Shown here in pieces: positions 44,900-53,951 of a DNA stretch of 64,000 nt (positions are counted from its first letter, which is position 1; every line of letters begins with the position of its first letter). The DNA is from Rhizobium leguminosarum bv. trifolii WSM2297. Its GTDB lineage: Bacteria > Pseudomonadota > Alphaproteobacteria > Rhizobiales > Rhizobiaceae. Location: assembly GCF_000271845.1 (NCBI RefSeq), contig NZ_JH719395.1, positions 3,404,253 through 3,468,252 on the forward strand. Reading direction: 5' to 3'. Both the position numbers and the translations under genes were made by a program. The notes beneath the pieces were generated by a model. It did not search any database and was not told the origin of the DNA. It saw only the letters and a list, made by a program, of their open reading frames with translations.

Positions 44900-45952
44900 T
44901 CAATCGACGGGCGGATAGGAATGCTCGCCGCCGCGATAGTCCGAGACGGAATAACATCCGTCGCCGCTTTTTTGGATGGCGCCACTGCTTATAACGGCCT
45001 TGCCGTGGCCGCCCGGGATATCGAGGATGTAGGTCGGCTGGCAGAGCCCGGAAATCCGCCCGCGCAGCGCCGAGACAATCCTCTGTCCCTCTTCGATCGT
45101 CAGCCTGAAATGGCTGGTGCCGGGCGCCAGATCGGGATGATGCAGGTAATAGGGTTTGACGCGGATTTCAACGAAGGCCTTCATCAGCGCCGCAAGCACG
45201 TCGGGATCGTCGTTGACGCCTTTGAGCAGCACCGACTGGCTGACCATGGCAATGCCGGCATCGACGAGGCGGGCGCAGGCCGCACGCGCTTCCAGCGTCA
45301 GTTCCCTGACATGGTTGGCGTGCAACGCCACATAGACCGTCTTGCCGCTCGCCTTCAGCGCGGCAATCAACGCCGCATCGATCTTCTCAGGCTCGACGAC
45401 GGGAACACGCGTATGAAACCGCACGATCTTCACATGCGCAATTTCCCCCAGCGCCTCCATAATCTCGCGGAGCCGGCGCGGGGAAAGCACCAGCGGATCG
45501 CCGCCGGTGAGGATGACCTCCCAGATCTCCTCATGGTCTCTGATGTAGTCGAAGGCTGCCTGCATCGCAGCGGCATCGAGCGTGCCGAGACCCTGCGGCC
45601 CGACCATTTCGCGCCGGAAGCAGAAGCGGCAATAGACCGGGCAGACATGCACAGCCTTCAGCAGCACGCGATCGGGATAACGGTGAATGATGCCTTCGAC
45701 CGGGCTGTGGGCATGATCGCCGATCGGATCGGCGCGTTCTTCCAGGGCGACCGTGAGTTCGGCGGCATCGGGCACAAACTGCCGTGCGATCGGATCATCG
45801 GGATCGGCGCGATCGATCAGCCTGGTCATCGCTGGCGTCAGGGCAATCGCGTAACGCGCGGCAACCTCCTCCAGCGCTATGCGATCGGCCGGCGCGACCA
45901 GCCCTGCCATCACCAGATCGTCGACGCTCTTAATCGGTTTGACGGCATTCAT
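44900..45952 (-). CDS. epmB: EF-P (R)-beta-lysine mutase EpmB (lysine 2,3-aminomutase family)
   Basis: A 350-residue radical-SAM enzyme that converts L-lysine to (R)-beta-lysine for modification of elongation factor P. The [4Fe-4S] motif is CPVYCRFCFRRE near residue 104 (Cx3Cx2C), followed by VILTGGDPLVLSPRRLREIM near 145 and HARVP-type VKIVRFHTRVPVVEPEKI near 173. The C-terminal part binds PLP with the Lys near KPYYLHHPDLAPGTSHFR. Overlap with epmA by four bases (ATGA) and location next to efp separate it from catabolic lysine 2,3-aminomutases. Confidence 0.93.
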   Translation of the reverse strand: MNAVKPIKSVDDLVMAGLVAPADRIALEEVAARYAIALTPAMTRLIDRADPDDPIARQFVPDAAELTVALEERADPIGDHAHSPVEGIIHRYPDRVLLKAVHVCPVYCRFCFRREMVGPQGLGTLDAAAMQAAFDYIRDHEEIWEVILTGGDPLVLSPRRLREIMEALGEIAHVKIVRFHTRVPVVEPEKIDAALIAALKASGKTVYVALHANHVRELTLEARAACARLVDAGIAMVSQSVLLKGVNDDPDVLAALMKAFVEIRVKPYYLHHPDLAPGTSHFRLTIEEGQRIVSALRGRISGLCQPTYILDIPGGHGKAVISSGAIQKSGDGCYSVSDYRGGEHSYPPVD

Positions 45953-47010
45953 CTTCCATACTCCGCAACTGGCGCCCAGAGCACCTGGTCGATGCGCGAC
46001 GCTCCCGTCGCCAGCATCACCAGCCGGTCGAAGCCGAGCGCGATGCCGCTGGCCTCGGGCATCAGCGACAGTGCGGCAAGAAAATCCTCGTCGATCGGAT
46101 AGGTCTCGCCGTAGACTCGCGCCTTCTCGGCCATCTCGATCTCGAACCGCCGCCGCTGTTCGGCAGCATTGGTCAGCTCGCCGAAGCCGTTGGCAAGCTC
46201 GACGCCGCAGGCATAGAGCTCGAAACGCTCGGCAACCCTGGGGTCGCCTGCCGAAGGCCGTGCAAGCGCTGCCTCCGAGACCGGATATTCGTCGAGGATG
46301 GTGATACGGCCGAAGCCGAGATGCGGCTCGATCTTTTCGACCAGAACCCGGCTGAACAGATCGGCCCAGCCATCGTCAGCGGCGACACGCATGCCGACGC
46401 GCTTCATCTCGGCCGCCAAGTGATCGCGATCGGTCGAACCGTCGGCGGCAACAGAGGCGAGAAGATCGATGCCGGCATGCCGTTCGAAGGCTTCGGCAAC
46501 GCCGATCCGCTCGGGACCGGCGAAGGGATCGCTCTCGCCACCGCGATAGGCAAGCTTCTCAGCCTTCACCGTTTCCGCCGCAAGCGCCAGGATCCGCACG
46601 CAATCCATCATCAGGCTCTCGTAGCTTTCGCCGGCCCGATACCATTCGAGCATGGTGAATTCGGGATGGTGCAGCGGCCCGCGTTCGCGGTTGCGATAGA
46701 CATGGGCAAAACAGGAGATGCGTTGCTCGCCGGCCGCCAGCAGCTTCTTGCAGGCGAATTCCGGCGAGGTGTGCAGGTAGAACGGCGCCCTTTGCCCGTC
46801 CGTCGTCAGGGCTTCCGTGGCGAAAGCATGCAGATGCGCTTCGTTGCCCGGCGAGACCTGCAGCACGGCCGTATCGACCTCGATGAAATCCTCGCGCGCG
46901 AAAAACCCGCGCAGCGCCGCCTGGATCGCATTGCGCCCGATCAGGAACGGACGGCGATCGGCGTGCGCGGACGGGGTCCACCAGGGGGACGCTTTGGCCG
47001 AAGAGTTCAT
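45949..47010 (-). CDS. epmA: Elongation factor P--(R)-beta-lysine ligase EpmA
   Basis: A 353-residue class II lysyl-tRNA-synthetase paralogue (GenX/PoxA/YjeA) without the N-terminal anticodon-binding domain. It joins (R)-beta-lysine to Lys34 of EF-P. Motif 2 is FAHVYRNRERGPLHHPEFTMLEWYRAG near residue 103, motif 3 is MPEASGIALGFDRLVMLATGA near 320. It is divergent from efp and overlaps epmB, completing the modification pathway. The start MNSSAKASPWWTP at 47010 gives the family length. Confidence 0.94.
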   Translation of the reverse strand: MNSSAKASPWWTPSAHADRRPFLIGRNAIQAALRGFFAREDFIEVDTAVLQVSPGNEAHLHAFATEALTTDGQRAPFYLHTSPEFACKKLLAAGEQRISCFAHVYRNRERGPLHHPEFTMLEWYRAGESYESLMMDCVRILALAAETVKAEKLAYRGGESDPFAGPERIGVAEAFERHAGIDLLASVAADGSTDRDHLAAEMKRVGMRVAADDGWADLFSRVLVEKIEPHLGFGRITILDEYPVSEAALARPSAGDPRVAERFELYACGVELANGFGELTNAAEQRRRFEIEMAEKARVYGETYPIDEDFLAALSLMPEASGIALGFDRLVMLATGASRIDQVLWAPVAEYGR

Positions 47011-47154
47011 TCCAAGCTTTCTTCGCCGGAGAAGCCGGTATAGGGATGGCTATTTCCCGGATTTTAGGTTAGTTGCGCCCCAAAGAAAAATATTTCCGTC
47101 TTGGAGGCTCGACAGTCCTCTACGACGGTGAAAGCCGAGTTACAAGGAAGTCTT

Positions 47155-47724
47155 ATGGTCAAGGTCATCGCCTCTTCGGTCCGCAAGGGCAACGTTCTCG
47201 ACGTGGACGGCAAACTCTACGTCGTTCTCACCGCCCAGAACTTTCATCCGGGCAAGGGCACGCCGGTCACCCAGGTCGACATGCGCCGCATCGTCGACGG
47301 CGTGAAGGTTTCCGAGCGCTGGCGCACCACCGAACAGGTCGAGCGCGCCTTTGTCGAAGACGTCTCCTTCCAGTATCTCTATGAAGATGGCGAGGGCTTC
47401 CACTTCATGAACCCGGCGACCTACGACCAGGTCGTGGTCGATGTCGAAACCATGGGCGATCAGAAGGCCTTTCTTCAGGAAGGCATGTCCTGCATCCTGT
47501 CGATTCATGAAGGCATTGCGCTGGCGCTCCAATTGCCGCGCCACGTGACGCTCGAAATCATGGAGACGGAACCGGTCGTCAAGGGCCAGACGGCATCGTC
47601 CTCCTACAAGCCTGCCATGCTGTCGAACGGCGTGCGCACCCTTGTACCGCCGCACATCAATGCCGGCACCCGCGTCGTCATCGCGACGGAAGACAATTCC
47701 TACGTCGAACGCGCCAAGGATTGA
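47155..47724 (+). CDS. efp: Translation elongation factor P
   Basis: A 189-residue factor that enters the ribosomal E/P site and relieves stalling at polyproline. The KOW-like domain I carries [19 protein letters not shown], in which Lys34 is the residue modified by EpmA; domains II and III are OB folds ([30 protein letters not shown], and C-terminal [24 protein letters not shown]). The ATG at 47155 has an AAGGAAG-type site upstream; an upstream in-frame ATG at 47101 is rejected. Divergent from epmA across 144 bases. Confidence 0.96.
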   Translation: MVKVIASSVRKGNVLDVDGKLYVVLTAQNFHPGKGTPVTQVDMRRIVDGVKVSERWRTTEQVERAFVEDVSFQYLYEDGEGFHFMNPATYDQVVVDVETMGDQKAFLQEGMSCILSIHEGIALALQLPRHVTLEIMETEPVVKGQTASSSYKPAMLSNGVRTLVPPHINAGTRVVIATEDNSYVERAKD

Positions 47725-47748
47725 TCGCTGGTTTCAGCCTATCGAAGA

Positions 47749-47772
47749 GGCCGGCCCACGCCGGCCTTTTTT
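47749..47772 (+). terminator. Rho-independent terminator after efp
   Basis: GGCCGGC-CCAC-GCCGGCC followed by six T residues, 24 bases after the efp stop. Confidence 0.9.
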
Positions 47773-47785
47773 GTGTCCGCAAATC

Positions 47786-48514
47786 TCACAAATGCGGATT
47801 GCGCGGCCGGTATTTCCGCACGAGCTTCTGATTGACCTCGGCAGCGCCTGGCATGTTGGCGCTGAGATAGATCGGCGGATCGCCGGCCTTCGCAAGTTCC
47901 GAGGCGACTTCGGCAAAGATCGCATTGATCACCGTCACCCCGACCGCCGTCGAGACCGGCCCGACCCGAAATCCCGTGCCTTCGAGATCGAGAACGGCAT
48001 CCCCCGGCGGCAGTCCGTTATCGAGCACCACATCGGCGACGTCGGCGAGCCGCCGGCGCCCATTGGCGATCGCCGAGGAATAGGCAATTGAAGTGATGGC
48101 GATCACCTTTGCGCCGATCTCGCGCGCATAGTCGGCGGCCTCGATCGGCGCAGCGTTCACGCCCGAATTGGAGGCAATTATAATGACGTCGCCCGGCTGT
48201 ATGCCGTAACGCTCCAGCATCGGCCGCACCAGACCCTGTGTGCGCTCATAGACCGAGCTGATGACCGCCCCCTCATGCAGCATGGCCGAGCCGACCAGCA
48301 CCGGCACGGTGAATGCGAGACCGCCGGCGCGATAGTGCACCTCTTCCGCCAGCATATGCGAATGGCCGGTGCCGAAGACATAAACGCGCTTATCGCCGCG
48401 GGCAGCGTCGAGGATGACCGCCGCTGCCTGCGCCATCGGCTCGGCAAGCGCGCTCTTCAGCGTCTCCAGCCGGCCGATCAGATTGGCGAAGTAGGCATCC
48501 GTGATATCGGTCAT
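47786..48514 (-). CDS. SIS-domain phosphosugar-binding protein (COG4821 type)
   Basis: A 242-residue single-SIS protein: [24 protein letters not shown] near residue 44 and [33 protein letters not shown] near 105, with the serines that hold phosphosugar. It resembles UPF0309/COG4821 proteins, probably isomerases or regulators. It is the last gene of the amino-sugar operon, 17 bases after nagA, so a substrate such as N-acetylmuramate- or N-acetylglucosamine-6-phosphate is possible. A longer in-frame reading up to 48961 overlaps nagA and is rejected; ATG at 48514 is preceded by AAGGAGA. Confidence 0.85.
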   Translation of the reverse strand: MTDITDAYFANLIGRLETLKSALAEPMAQAAAVILDAARGDKRVYVFGTGHSHMLAEEVHYRAGGLAFTVPVLVGSAMLHEGAVISSVYERTQGLVRPMLERYGIQPGDVIIIASNSGVNAAPIEAADYAREIGAKVIAITSIAYSSAIANGRRRLADVADVVLDNGLPPGDAVLDLEGTGFRVGPVSTAVGVTVINAIFAEVASELAKAGDPPIYLSANMPGAAEVNQKLVRKYRPRNPHL

Positions 48515-48531
48515 CCCACGTCTCCTTGATG

Positions 48532-49683
48532 TCAGGCCGCCTCGCCGCCGAGCCATGTGGCGGTAACTGTGAGGGCATCGGTGAGATGCACCAGATCGGC
48601 GCGCGCGCCCGGCGAGAGATGGCCGCGGTCGCCAAGCCCGAGGAACCGGGCGGGATAAAGCGTCGCCATGCGCAAGGCTTCGGCGAGCGTCAGCTCCAGA
48701 TAGGTGACGCCGTATCGGATCGTCGAGATCATATCGACGTCGGAACCGGCGAGCGTCCCGTCGGAAAGCACCAGCTTCGAGCAGAACCCGCCCTTTTCGC
48801 GCCGGACGGTGCGCCCGTTCAGCGTGAACGAGTCCTTCCCAGACCCGACGAGCGACATCGCATCGGTGACGAAGAACAGCTTGCCTTCGCCGCGCTTGGC
48901 GCGCAGCGCCGTGCGTAGGGCTTTCGGATCGACGTGATGACCGTCGGCAATGATGCCGCACCAGACCGAGGGATGGTCGATCGCCGCGCCGACGAGACCG
49001 GGCGCCCGGTGTCCAAGCTGGCTCATGGCGTTGAAGAGATGCGTGACGCCCCGCGCGCCGGCATCGAAACGCTCTTCAGCCGCCTCGCTCGAACAATCGG
49101 AATGGCCGATGCTGATGGTGACGCCGGCCTCCGCGAGTTCGCGCACCTGGGCAACCGTCACCTGCTCGGCGGCCATGGTGACAAGCAGCGTGCCGATCGC
49201 TTCACGCGCTCGAATGAAGGCCTTGACGTCGCTATCTTCAACCGGCCGCATCAGTTCGGCCAGATGCGCGCCCTTGCGGGCGGGCGCCAGATGCGGCCCT
49301 TCGAGATGCAGGCCGGCGACGCCGCGGTTGGCCTTGACGGCCTCTGTCGAGGCCTCGATCGCGGCAATGGACGCTTCAGCCGTATCGGTAATCAGCGTCG
49401 GCAGCAGCGATGTCGTGCCATAGGGCCGGTGGCCGTCGGCAATGATCTCCATCGAAGCGGCTGATGGTTCGTCGTTCAGCATCCTGCCGCCGCCGCCGTT
49501 GACCTGCGCATCGATGAAGCCGGCCGACAGAACGCCGCCGGCAAACGTCACCGTCTCGCCCTCAGGCAGATCGTTTCTCGCAACGATCGCTTCGACACGG
49601 CCATCGGCAACGAGAAGCGCCTTGTCGTCATGGAAGCGCTCGCCGTCGAAGATACGGGCGCCGACGAAGATCTTGCGGGCCAT
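48532..49683 (-). CDS. nagA: N-acetylglucosamine-6-phosphate deacetylase
   Basis: Amidohydrolase-fold enzyme, 383 residues, that removes acetate from GlcNAc-6-P. Seen: [19 protein letters not shown] near residue 55, [16 protein letters not shown] with the metal Glu near 125, [39 protein letters not shown] with metal His residues near 190-220, and [12 protein letters not shown] with the catalytic Asp near 270. It begins on the last base of the SIS-aminotransferase-like gene's stop (TGATG), so the genes are translationally coupled. Product passes to a GlcN-6-P deaminase, here probably the SIS protein upstream. Confidence 0.94.
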   Translation of the reverse strand: MARKIFVGARIFDGERFHDDKALLVADGRVEAIVARNDLPEGETVTFAGGVLSAGFIDAQVNGGGGRMLNDEPSAASMEIIADGHRPYGTTSLLPTLITDTAEASIAAIEASTEAVKANRGVAGLHLEGPHLAPARKGAHLAELMRPVEDSDVKAFIRAREAIGTLLVTMAAEQVTVAQVRELAEAGVTISIGHSDCSSEAAEERFDAGARGVTHLFNAMSQLGHRAPGLVGAAIDHPSVWCGIIADGHHVDPKALRTALRAKRGEGKLFFVTDAMSLVGSGKDSFTLNGRTVRREKGGFCSKLVLSDGTLAGSDVDMISTIRYGVTYLELTLAEALRMATLYPARFLGLGDRGHLSPGARADLVHLTDALTVTATWLGGEAA

Positions 49684-50714
49684 CAGACCGTCTCCGTCAC
49701 CTTGAGCAGGTTCGCCGGCTTGTCCGGATCGAAGCCCTTACGGCGCGTCACCGACTCGATCAGGCGGTAATAGACGAGCAGCGATACCAGCGGATCGACC
49801 AGGCCGTTGCCCGTCGTCGGCACGCGCAGATTGACGCCGGAGAGCGGCTGCGCCGAGAAGCCGACGGTGGTGGCGCCGAGCTTCTGCAGACGCTCGAGCG
49901 CCTGGCGGTTGTTGGCGAAGGCGGCATCGTCGGGCGCGAAGGCAACGATCGGAAAGCCTGGCTGCACCAGCCGCATCGGGCCATGCATCAGTTCCGCCAG
50001 CGAGAAGGCCTCGGCATGCAGGCCGGAGGTTTCCTTGGCCTTCAGCGCTGCTTCGAGCGCGATTGCAAAAGCCGGACCGCGGCCGCCCGTATAGAGCGAG
50101 GTCGCGTTGAAGAGCACCTCTTCGGCTGCCGCCGTATCGATCCCGGCGGTTGCCGACAGTGCCTCTGGCAGCTTGCCGAGTGCCGCCTGCAGGTCGGATG
50201 CGCCGCCGATCGCAGCCGTCACCCCGGAAAGGGCGGCGACCGAGGCAATGAAGGATTTCGTCGCCGCGACGCTCTTTTCCGCGCCGGCATTGAGGCCGAG
50301 AACGATATCGGCCTGTTTGGCCAGCGGACTGTCGGTGACGTTGACGACGGCGATCGTCGTCGCCCCGCCTTTCTTGGCCGCTTCCTGAAGCGCGACGATA
50401 TCGGGGCTGGCGCCCGATTGCGAGACGGTGAAATGCACGCCGCCCTTCAGATGCAGCGCGGCACCGTAGACGGAAGCGATCGACGGACCGACGGATGCGA
50501 CCGGAACGCCGCAGGTGATCTCGAAGAGATATTTGAAGAAGGTGGCGGCGTGGTCGGAAGAGCCGCGCGCCGCCGTCGTTACCACGCTCGGGCGGGTGGA
50601 CGAAAACAGCCGGGCGATCTCGGCAAAGACCGGTTTTTCCTTTTCGAGAAGGGTGGCCACCACCGCCGGCGACTGGCCGGCTTCCTGCAGCATCAGCGAC
50701 TGGTTCTCACTCAT
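49683..50714 (-). CDS. Double-SIS glucosamine-6-phosphate deaminase/isomerase-like protein
   Basis: A 343-residue protein with two SIS domains like the C-terminal isomerase half of GlmS and like AgaS/NagB-II: SVVTTAARGSSDHAATFFKYLFE near residue 44, HFTVSQSGASPDIVALQEAAKKGGATTIAVVNVTDSPLA near 95, and ATSLYTGGRGPAFAIALEAALKAKETSGLHAEAFSLAELMHGP near 208. Without the glutamine amidotransferase half it most likely deaminates glucosamine-6-phosphate to fructose-6-phosphate, replacing NagB. Operon: GntR regulator, this gene, nagA, SIS gene. The start overlaps the regulator's stop by four bases (ATGA). Confidence 0.88.
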   Translation of the reverse strand: MSENQSLMLQEAGQSPAVVATLLEKEKPVFAEIARLFSSTRPSVVTTAARGSSDHAATFFKYLFEITCGVPVASVGPSIASVYGAALHLKGGVHFTVSQSGASPDIVALQEAAKKGGATTIAVVNVTDSPLAKQADIVLGLNAGAEKSVAATKSFIASVAALSGVTAAIGGASDLQAALGKLPEALSATAGIDTAAAEEVLFNATSLYTGGRGPAFAIALEAALKAKETSGLHAEAFSLAELMHGPMRLVQPGFPIVAFAPDDAAFANNRQALERLQKLGATTVGFSAQPLSGVNLRVPTTGNGLVDPLVSLLVYYRLIESVTRRKGFDPDKPANLLKVTETV

Positions 50715-51484
50715 AGGTCATCTCCGATTCTCAATTCTGCAACGAAATCATAGGCATCGCCGCGGTAATGCGAGCGGGTATATTCGACGACGCGCTGGTC
50801 TTCCAGGCGCGAGACACGTTCGATCAGCAGCGCCGGCGCGCCTGGTGTCACGTTCAGGATCGCCGCCGAGGACGGGTCGAGCGTGACCGCCGTCAGCCGC
50901 TGCAGCGCGCGCACCGGCCGGTGGCCGCTGGCCGTCAGCGCATCATAGAGCGATCCCTCGCCACCGGCATCGTCGCCCAAGAACTTCATCGGCACCACGG
51001 CGCGTTCGATCGCCAGCGGCAGGCCGTCGGCGAGGCGCAACCGGTCGAGCCTGAGAACCGGTTCGTCGCCGCCGAGGCCGAGCAGGAAGGATTCCTCCGG
51101 CGACGGTGTATTGACTGCCCGCGACAATATCCGCGCAGCCGGCAGACGCCCGCGCGAACGCATGTCGGCGGAGAAGGAGGAAAGCCGCCAGAGCGACTGT
51201 TCCATGCGCTCCACCCTGCTTGATACGAAAGTACCGCTTCCGTGGCGCGATTCCAGTGCACCCGACGTCATCAGATCGCGATAGGCGGTCCGCACGGTGA
51301 CACGGCCGAGCTTCAAAGCCTCGGCGAGGTCGCGTTCACCCGGAAGCGCCGTGCCGGGCTTCAGCAGGCCTTCCTGGATGAGGCCGGTCAGCGCCTGCGC
51401 CAGCCGCTTGTAGAGCGGACCGGTCAACGCCTCATCACGCAGGCCGCGGCTGTTCAGTTCCGCTATCAGACTGGTTCTATCCAT
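50711..51484 (-). CDS. GntR/HutC-family regulator of amino-sugar genes
   Basis: About 257 residues. N-terminal winged helix: GPLYKRLAQALTGLIQEGLLKPGTALPGERDLAEALKLGRVTVRTAYRDLMTSGALESRHGSGTFV. C-terminal UTRA ligand domain: RLDRLRLADGLPLAIERAVVP and QRVVEYTRSHYRGDAYDFVAELRI. HutC-type members next to nagA (NagR, NagQ, DasR) bind GlcN-6-P or GlcNAc-6-P and repress their operon. It is first in the operon, and two seven-base direct repeats sit just upstream, a likely operator. ATG at 51484 gives the right N-terminus; an in-frame ATG at 51514 is upstream of the repeats. Confidence 0.9.
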   Translation of the reverse strand: MDRTSLIAELNSRGLRDEALTGPLYKRLAQALTGLIQEGLLKPGTALPGERDLAEALKLGRVTVRTAYRDLMTSGALESRHGSGTFVSSRVERMEQSLWRLSSFSADMRSRGRLPAARILSRAVNTPSPEESFLLGLGGDEPVLRLDRLRLADGLPLAIERAVVPMKFLGDDAGGEGSLYDALTASGHRPVRALQRLTAVTLDPSSAAILNVTPGAPALLIERVSRLEDQRVVEYTRSHYRGDAYDFVAELRIGDDL

Positions 51485-51494
51485 AGGCACACAA

Positions 51495-51512
51495 TAGAAC
51501 CTATCTAGAACC
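51495..51512 (-). promoter_or_regulatory. Direct repeats upstream of the GntR amino-sugar operon
   Basis: GGTTCTA occurs twice (minus strand; 51506-51512 and 51495-51501), 11 bases apart centre to centre, about one helical turn, immediately before the regulator's start. The first copy lies in TTGGTTCTAGA, resembling half of the DasR/NagR-type operator. Confidence 0.5.
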
Positions 51513-51542
51513 AATCGGCAAGATGGAATCGCGTGCAGGCAA

Positions 51543-51572
51543 GAAAAAACCTCCCCGGGGACCGGAGAGGTT
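51543..51572 (-). terminator. Rho-independent terminator after galM
   Basis: AACCTC and GAGGTT flank a GC-rich stem with inner pairing; on the minus strand it is followed by six T residues, about 55 bases after the galM stop. Confidence 0.75.
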
Positions 51573-51629
51573 CATAACGACAAATTTTGACAGCGGTGCG
51601 TCGACAGCACCGCGCGCCTGAAAAGGCCG

Positions 51630-52652
51630 TCAGCTCTTGGAGAAGATATAGTCCGTTTCCTGGCGCAGCACCTCGCCGGGGCGCAGCACCGCGTTCGGGA
51701 AACCTTGGTGATTGATGGCATCCGGCCAGACCTGCGTCTCCAGGCAGAAGCCGGCAAACGGACCGTATGTACGCCCGCCGAGACCGGGCGCCCCGGTATT
51801 GAGCTTGAAACCGGCATAGAACTGCACGCCCGGCTCGGTGCTGCGCACCTCAAGCGACACACCGGAATAGAGGCTGCGGGCAAGCGCGACGCTGCGCTTG
51901 GCGGTGCGCTCGGCCGACAGGCAGAAATTATGGTCGTACAACGCCTGTTCGCTGCCGACGATACGCTTCATCGGCGCCATCTCGCGGAAATCGAACTCCG
52001 TCCCCTCGACGGACCGGATCTCACCGGTCGGCACCTGCCTCTCGTCGGTCGGAAGATAGTGATCGGCAGCGATCATGATGTCGTGGCCAAGCGCATCTTC
52101 GCGGCCATCGAGATTGAAATAGGCGTGCTGGCAGACATTGGCGAGCGTCGGCTGGTCGCTGGTCGATTCATAGGTCACCGACAATTCGCCGTTGCCGTGC
52201 ACCCAAAACGTTGCCTGGATGGTGCAATTGCCGGGATAGCCGGCGCGACCATTCGGATCGACGATCTTCAGCACCACGCGGTCGACGTCATGCTCGACGA
52301 CTGTCCAGTTGCGTTTGGCGATATTGTCGCTGCCGCCATGCAGATGCGTGACGCCATTTTCGTTCGGCTCCAGCTGATAATCCTTGCCGTCGAGCGTGAA
52401 CCTGCCGCCACCGACACGGTTGGCGCAGCGGCCGGGCGTCGCGCCGAAATAGGCCGAATAGAGCGGATAGCTGTCGAATTCCTCAAAGCCCAGCTGCAGC
52501 GGCGCCTCGTGCCCTTCCAGGCGCAGATCCTGGATGACCGCGCCCCAGGTGATGATCTTGGCCGTCAGCCCGCCGCCCTTGATGACGACACGATAGACGG
52601 TCTCTCCCGCCTTCGTCTGCCCGAAAACTTCCCGCTGCAACTTATCCGACAT
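51630..52652 (-). CDS. galM: Aldose 1-epimerase (mutarotase)
   Basis: A 340-residue cytosolic mutarotase that interconverts alpha and beta anomers of aldoses. Seen: ITWGAVIQDLRLEG near the start, YFGATPGRCANRVGGGRFTLDGKDYQLEPNENGVTHLHGG near residue 70 with Arg and the first catalytic His, NVCQHAYFNLDGRE near 170 with the second His, and AGFCLETQVWPDAINHQGFPNAVLRPGE near 300 with the catalytic Glu. All are present. Single gene with its own terminator, next to amino-sugar genes but not shown to be linked functionally. Confidence 0.93.
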   Translation of the reverse strand: MSDKLQREVFGQTKAGETVYRVVIKGGGLTAKIITWGAVIQDLRLEGHEAPLQLGFEEFDSYPLYSAYFGATPGRCANRVGGGRFTLDGKDYQLEPNENGVTHLHGGSDNIAKRNWTVVEHDVDRVVLKIVDPNGRAGYPGNCTIQATFWVHGNGELSVTYESTSDQPTLANVCQHAYFNLDGREDALGHDIMIAADHYLPTDERQVPTGEIRSVEGTEFDFREMAPMKRIVGSEQALYDHNFCLSAERTAKRSVALARSLYSGVSLEVRSTEPGVQFYAGFKLNTGAPGLGGRTYGPFAGFCLETQVWPDAINHQGFPNAVLRPGEVLRQETDYIFSKS

Positions 52653-52745
52653 GATCGACCGTCCGTTTGATATCTAGCATTCCGACCGGAACCTGCCCGC
52701 ATTTGTTCCAAACCGCAACCTGCCAGGATCAGAAAGGAACAACGC

Positions 52746-53669
52746 TCACAGATCCGTGCCGATCTCCTCCACATCAAAGGGCGTCGTCTGGTAAATTTCG
52801 TTGATCCAGTTGCCGAACAAAAGATGCGCATGGCTGCGCCAGCGGTTCTGCGGCGCAAGCGCCGGATCATTATGCGGGAAATAATTGTGCGGCATCTTGA
52901 TCGGCACGCCGGTATTGACGTCGCGGAAATATTCGTCGGACAGCGACGTAGAATCATATTCGACGTGGTTGAACATATAGAGCCGCCGGCCCCGCTTCTC
53001 GTGCACGAGGCAAACGCCCATCTCGCTGGATTCCATCAGGATCTCCAGGCTTTCGGATTTCTCGATATCGGCGCGGCGCACCTCCGTCCAGCGCGACACC
53101 GGCACCTCGAAATTGTCGGAAAAGCCGTTGAGATAGATGGAGGAAGGTTTCAGGTTGCGGTGGCGGTAGACGCCGAAGGCCTTCTCCTTCAGCTCGTATT
53201 TCGGAACGCCGTGGAAATGATAGATCGCCGCCATCGCGCCCCAGCAGACGTTCATCGTCGAATGCACATTGGTTTCCGTCCAGTCGAGAATCTCCTGCAT
53301 CTCCGGCCAATAGGTAACGTCCTCATAGGGCAAAAGCTCGATCGGCGCCCCGGTGATGATGAAACCGTCGAACTTGCGGTGCTTCACCTCCTCCCAGGTC
53401 TGGTAGAAGGCAAGCAGGTGATCTTCGGAGGTGTTCTTCGCCTTGTGGCCGCCGATGCGGATCAGCGACAGCTCGACCTGCAGCGGCGAGGCGCCGACGA
53501 GTCGGGCCATCTGCAATTCGGTCTTGATCTTGTTCGGCATCAAGTTGAGCAGGCCGATCTGCAGCGGACGGATATCCTGACGGATCGCCAGCGTCTCGGT
53601 CATAACCCGCACACCCTCTTGAACGAGAGTTTCAAAGGCGGGCAGCGTATCGGGGATCTTGATGGGCAT
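52746..53669 (-). CDS. metA: Homoserine O-acetyltransferase (MetA family)
   Basis: A 307-residue MetA-type enzyme that acylates homoserine in methionine synthesis. Catalytic Cys142 is in NVCWGAMAA, the catalytic His in [10 protein letters not shown] near residue 235 and Glu near 237. Residue 111 is Glu (TGAPIE), the residue that in this family goes with acetyl-CoA use; succinyl-CoA enzymes such as E. coli MetA have Gly there. The ATG at 53669 follows GAGTGA by five bases; a GTG at 53678 is rejected. A SAM-II riboswitch and a terminator precede it, so expression falls when SAM is high. Confidence 0.95.
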   Translation of the reverse strand: MPIKIPDTLPAFETLVQEGVRVMTETLAIRQDIRPLQIGLLNLMPNKIKTELQMARLVGASPLQVELSLIRIGGHKAKNTSEDHLLAFYQTWEEVKHRKFDGFIITGAPIELLPYEDVTYWPEMQEILDWTETNVHSTMNVCWGAMAAIYHFHGVPKYELKEKAFGVYRHRNLKPSSIYLNGFSDNFEVPVSRWTEVRRADIEKSESLEILMESSEMGVCLVHEKRGRRLYMFNHVEYDSTSLSDEYFRDVNTGVPIKMPHNYFPHNDPALAPQNRWRSHAHLLFGNWINEIYQTTPFDVEEIGTDL

Positions 53670-53692
53670 TGCGGTCACTCGATCAAAAAAGC

Positions 53693-53724
53693 AAAAAACC
53701 GGCGGCGAAAAAATCGCTACCGGT
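53693..53724 (-). terminator. Intrinsic terminator in the metA leader
   Basis: On the minus strand ACCGG-TAGCG-ATTTTTT-CGCCG-CCGGT folds with the ends fully paired and is followed by six T residues, 24 bases before the metA ATG. It lies between the SAM-II aptamer and the gene, so SAM binding could control read-through or ribosome-site access. Confidence 0.7.
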
Positions 53725-53732
53725 CCGCACGC

Positions 53733-53787
53733 GGCCCTTTAGCGACTTTTTTAACGTGGCTGCAAGCCGGCCGGCCAAATCACCACG
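53733..53787 (-). promoter_or_regulatory. SAM-II riboswitch upstream of metA
   Basis: The minus strand carries the SAM-II signature: CGTGGTGATTTGG, a GC-rich hairpin, then CTTGCAGCCACGTTAAA and GCTAAAGG, which form the H-type pseudoknot (CGTGG pairs with CCACG). SAM-II aptamers precede metA in many alphaproteobacteria, and this copy is in the right place and orientation. Confidence 0.93.
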
Positions 53788-53951
53788 GATGCTTTAATTA
53801 GTCTTAGTCTAGCCACGAATCAACCGGCGAATGCACGCAGTGGCGAATCAGGCAAGCATCATCACAGTTTAATGACTGATAGAATCTGTTGATAGACCGG
53901 TAACGCCACCATGTTAATAATGGTAAGCATGGGCGATGTTGGAAAAGCGTG

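Noticed and set aside
47786..48961. Long form of the SIS protein with about 150 extra N-terminal residues
   Set aside because: The extension overlaps nagA in a low-complexity frame; ATG at 48514 has a good ribosome site.
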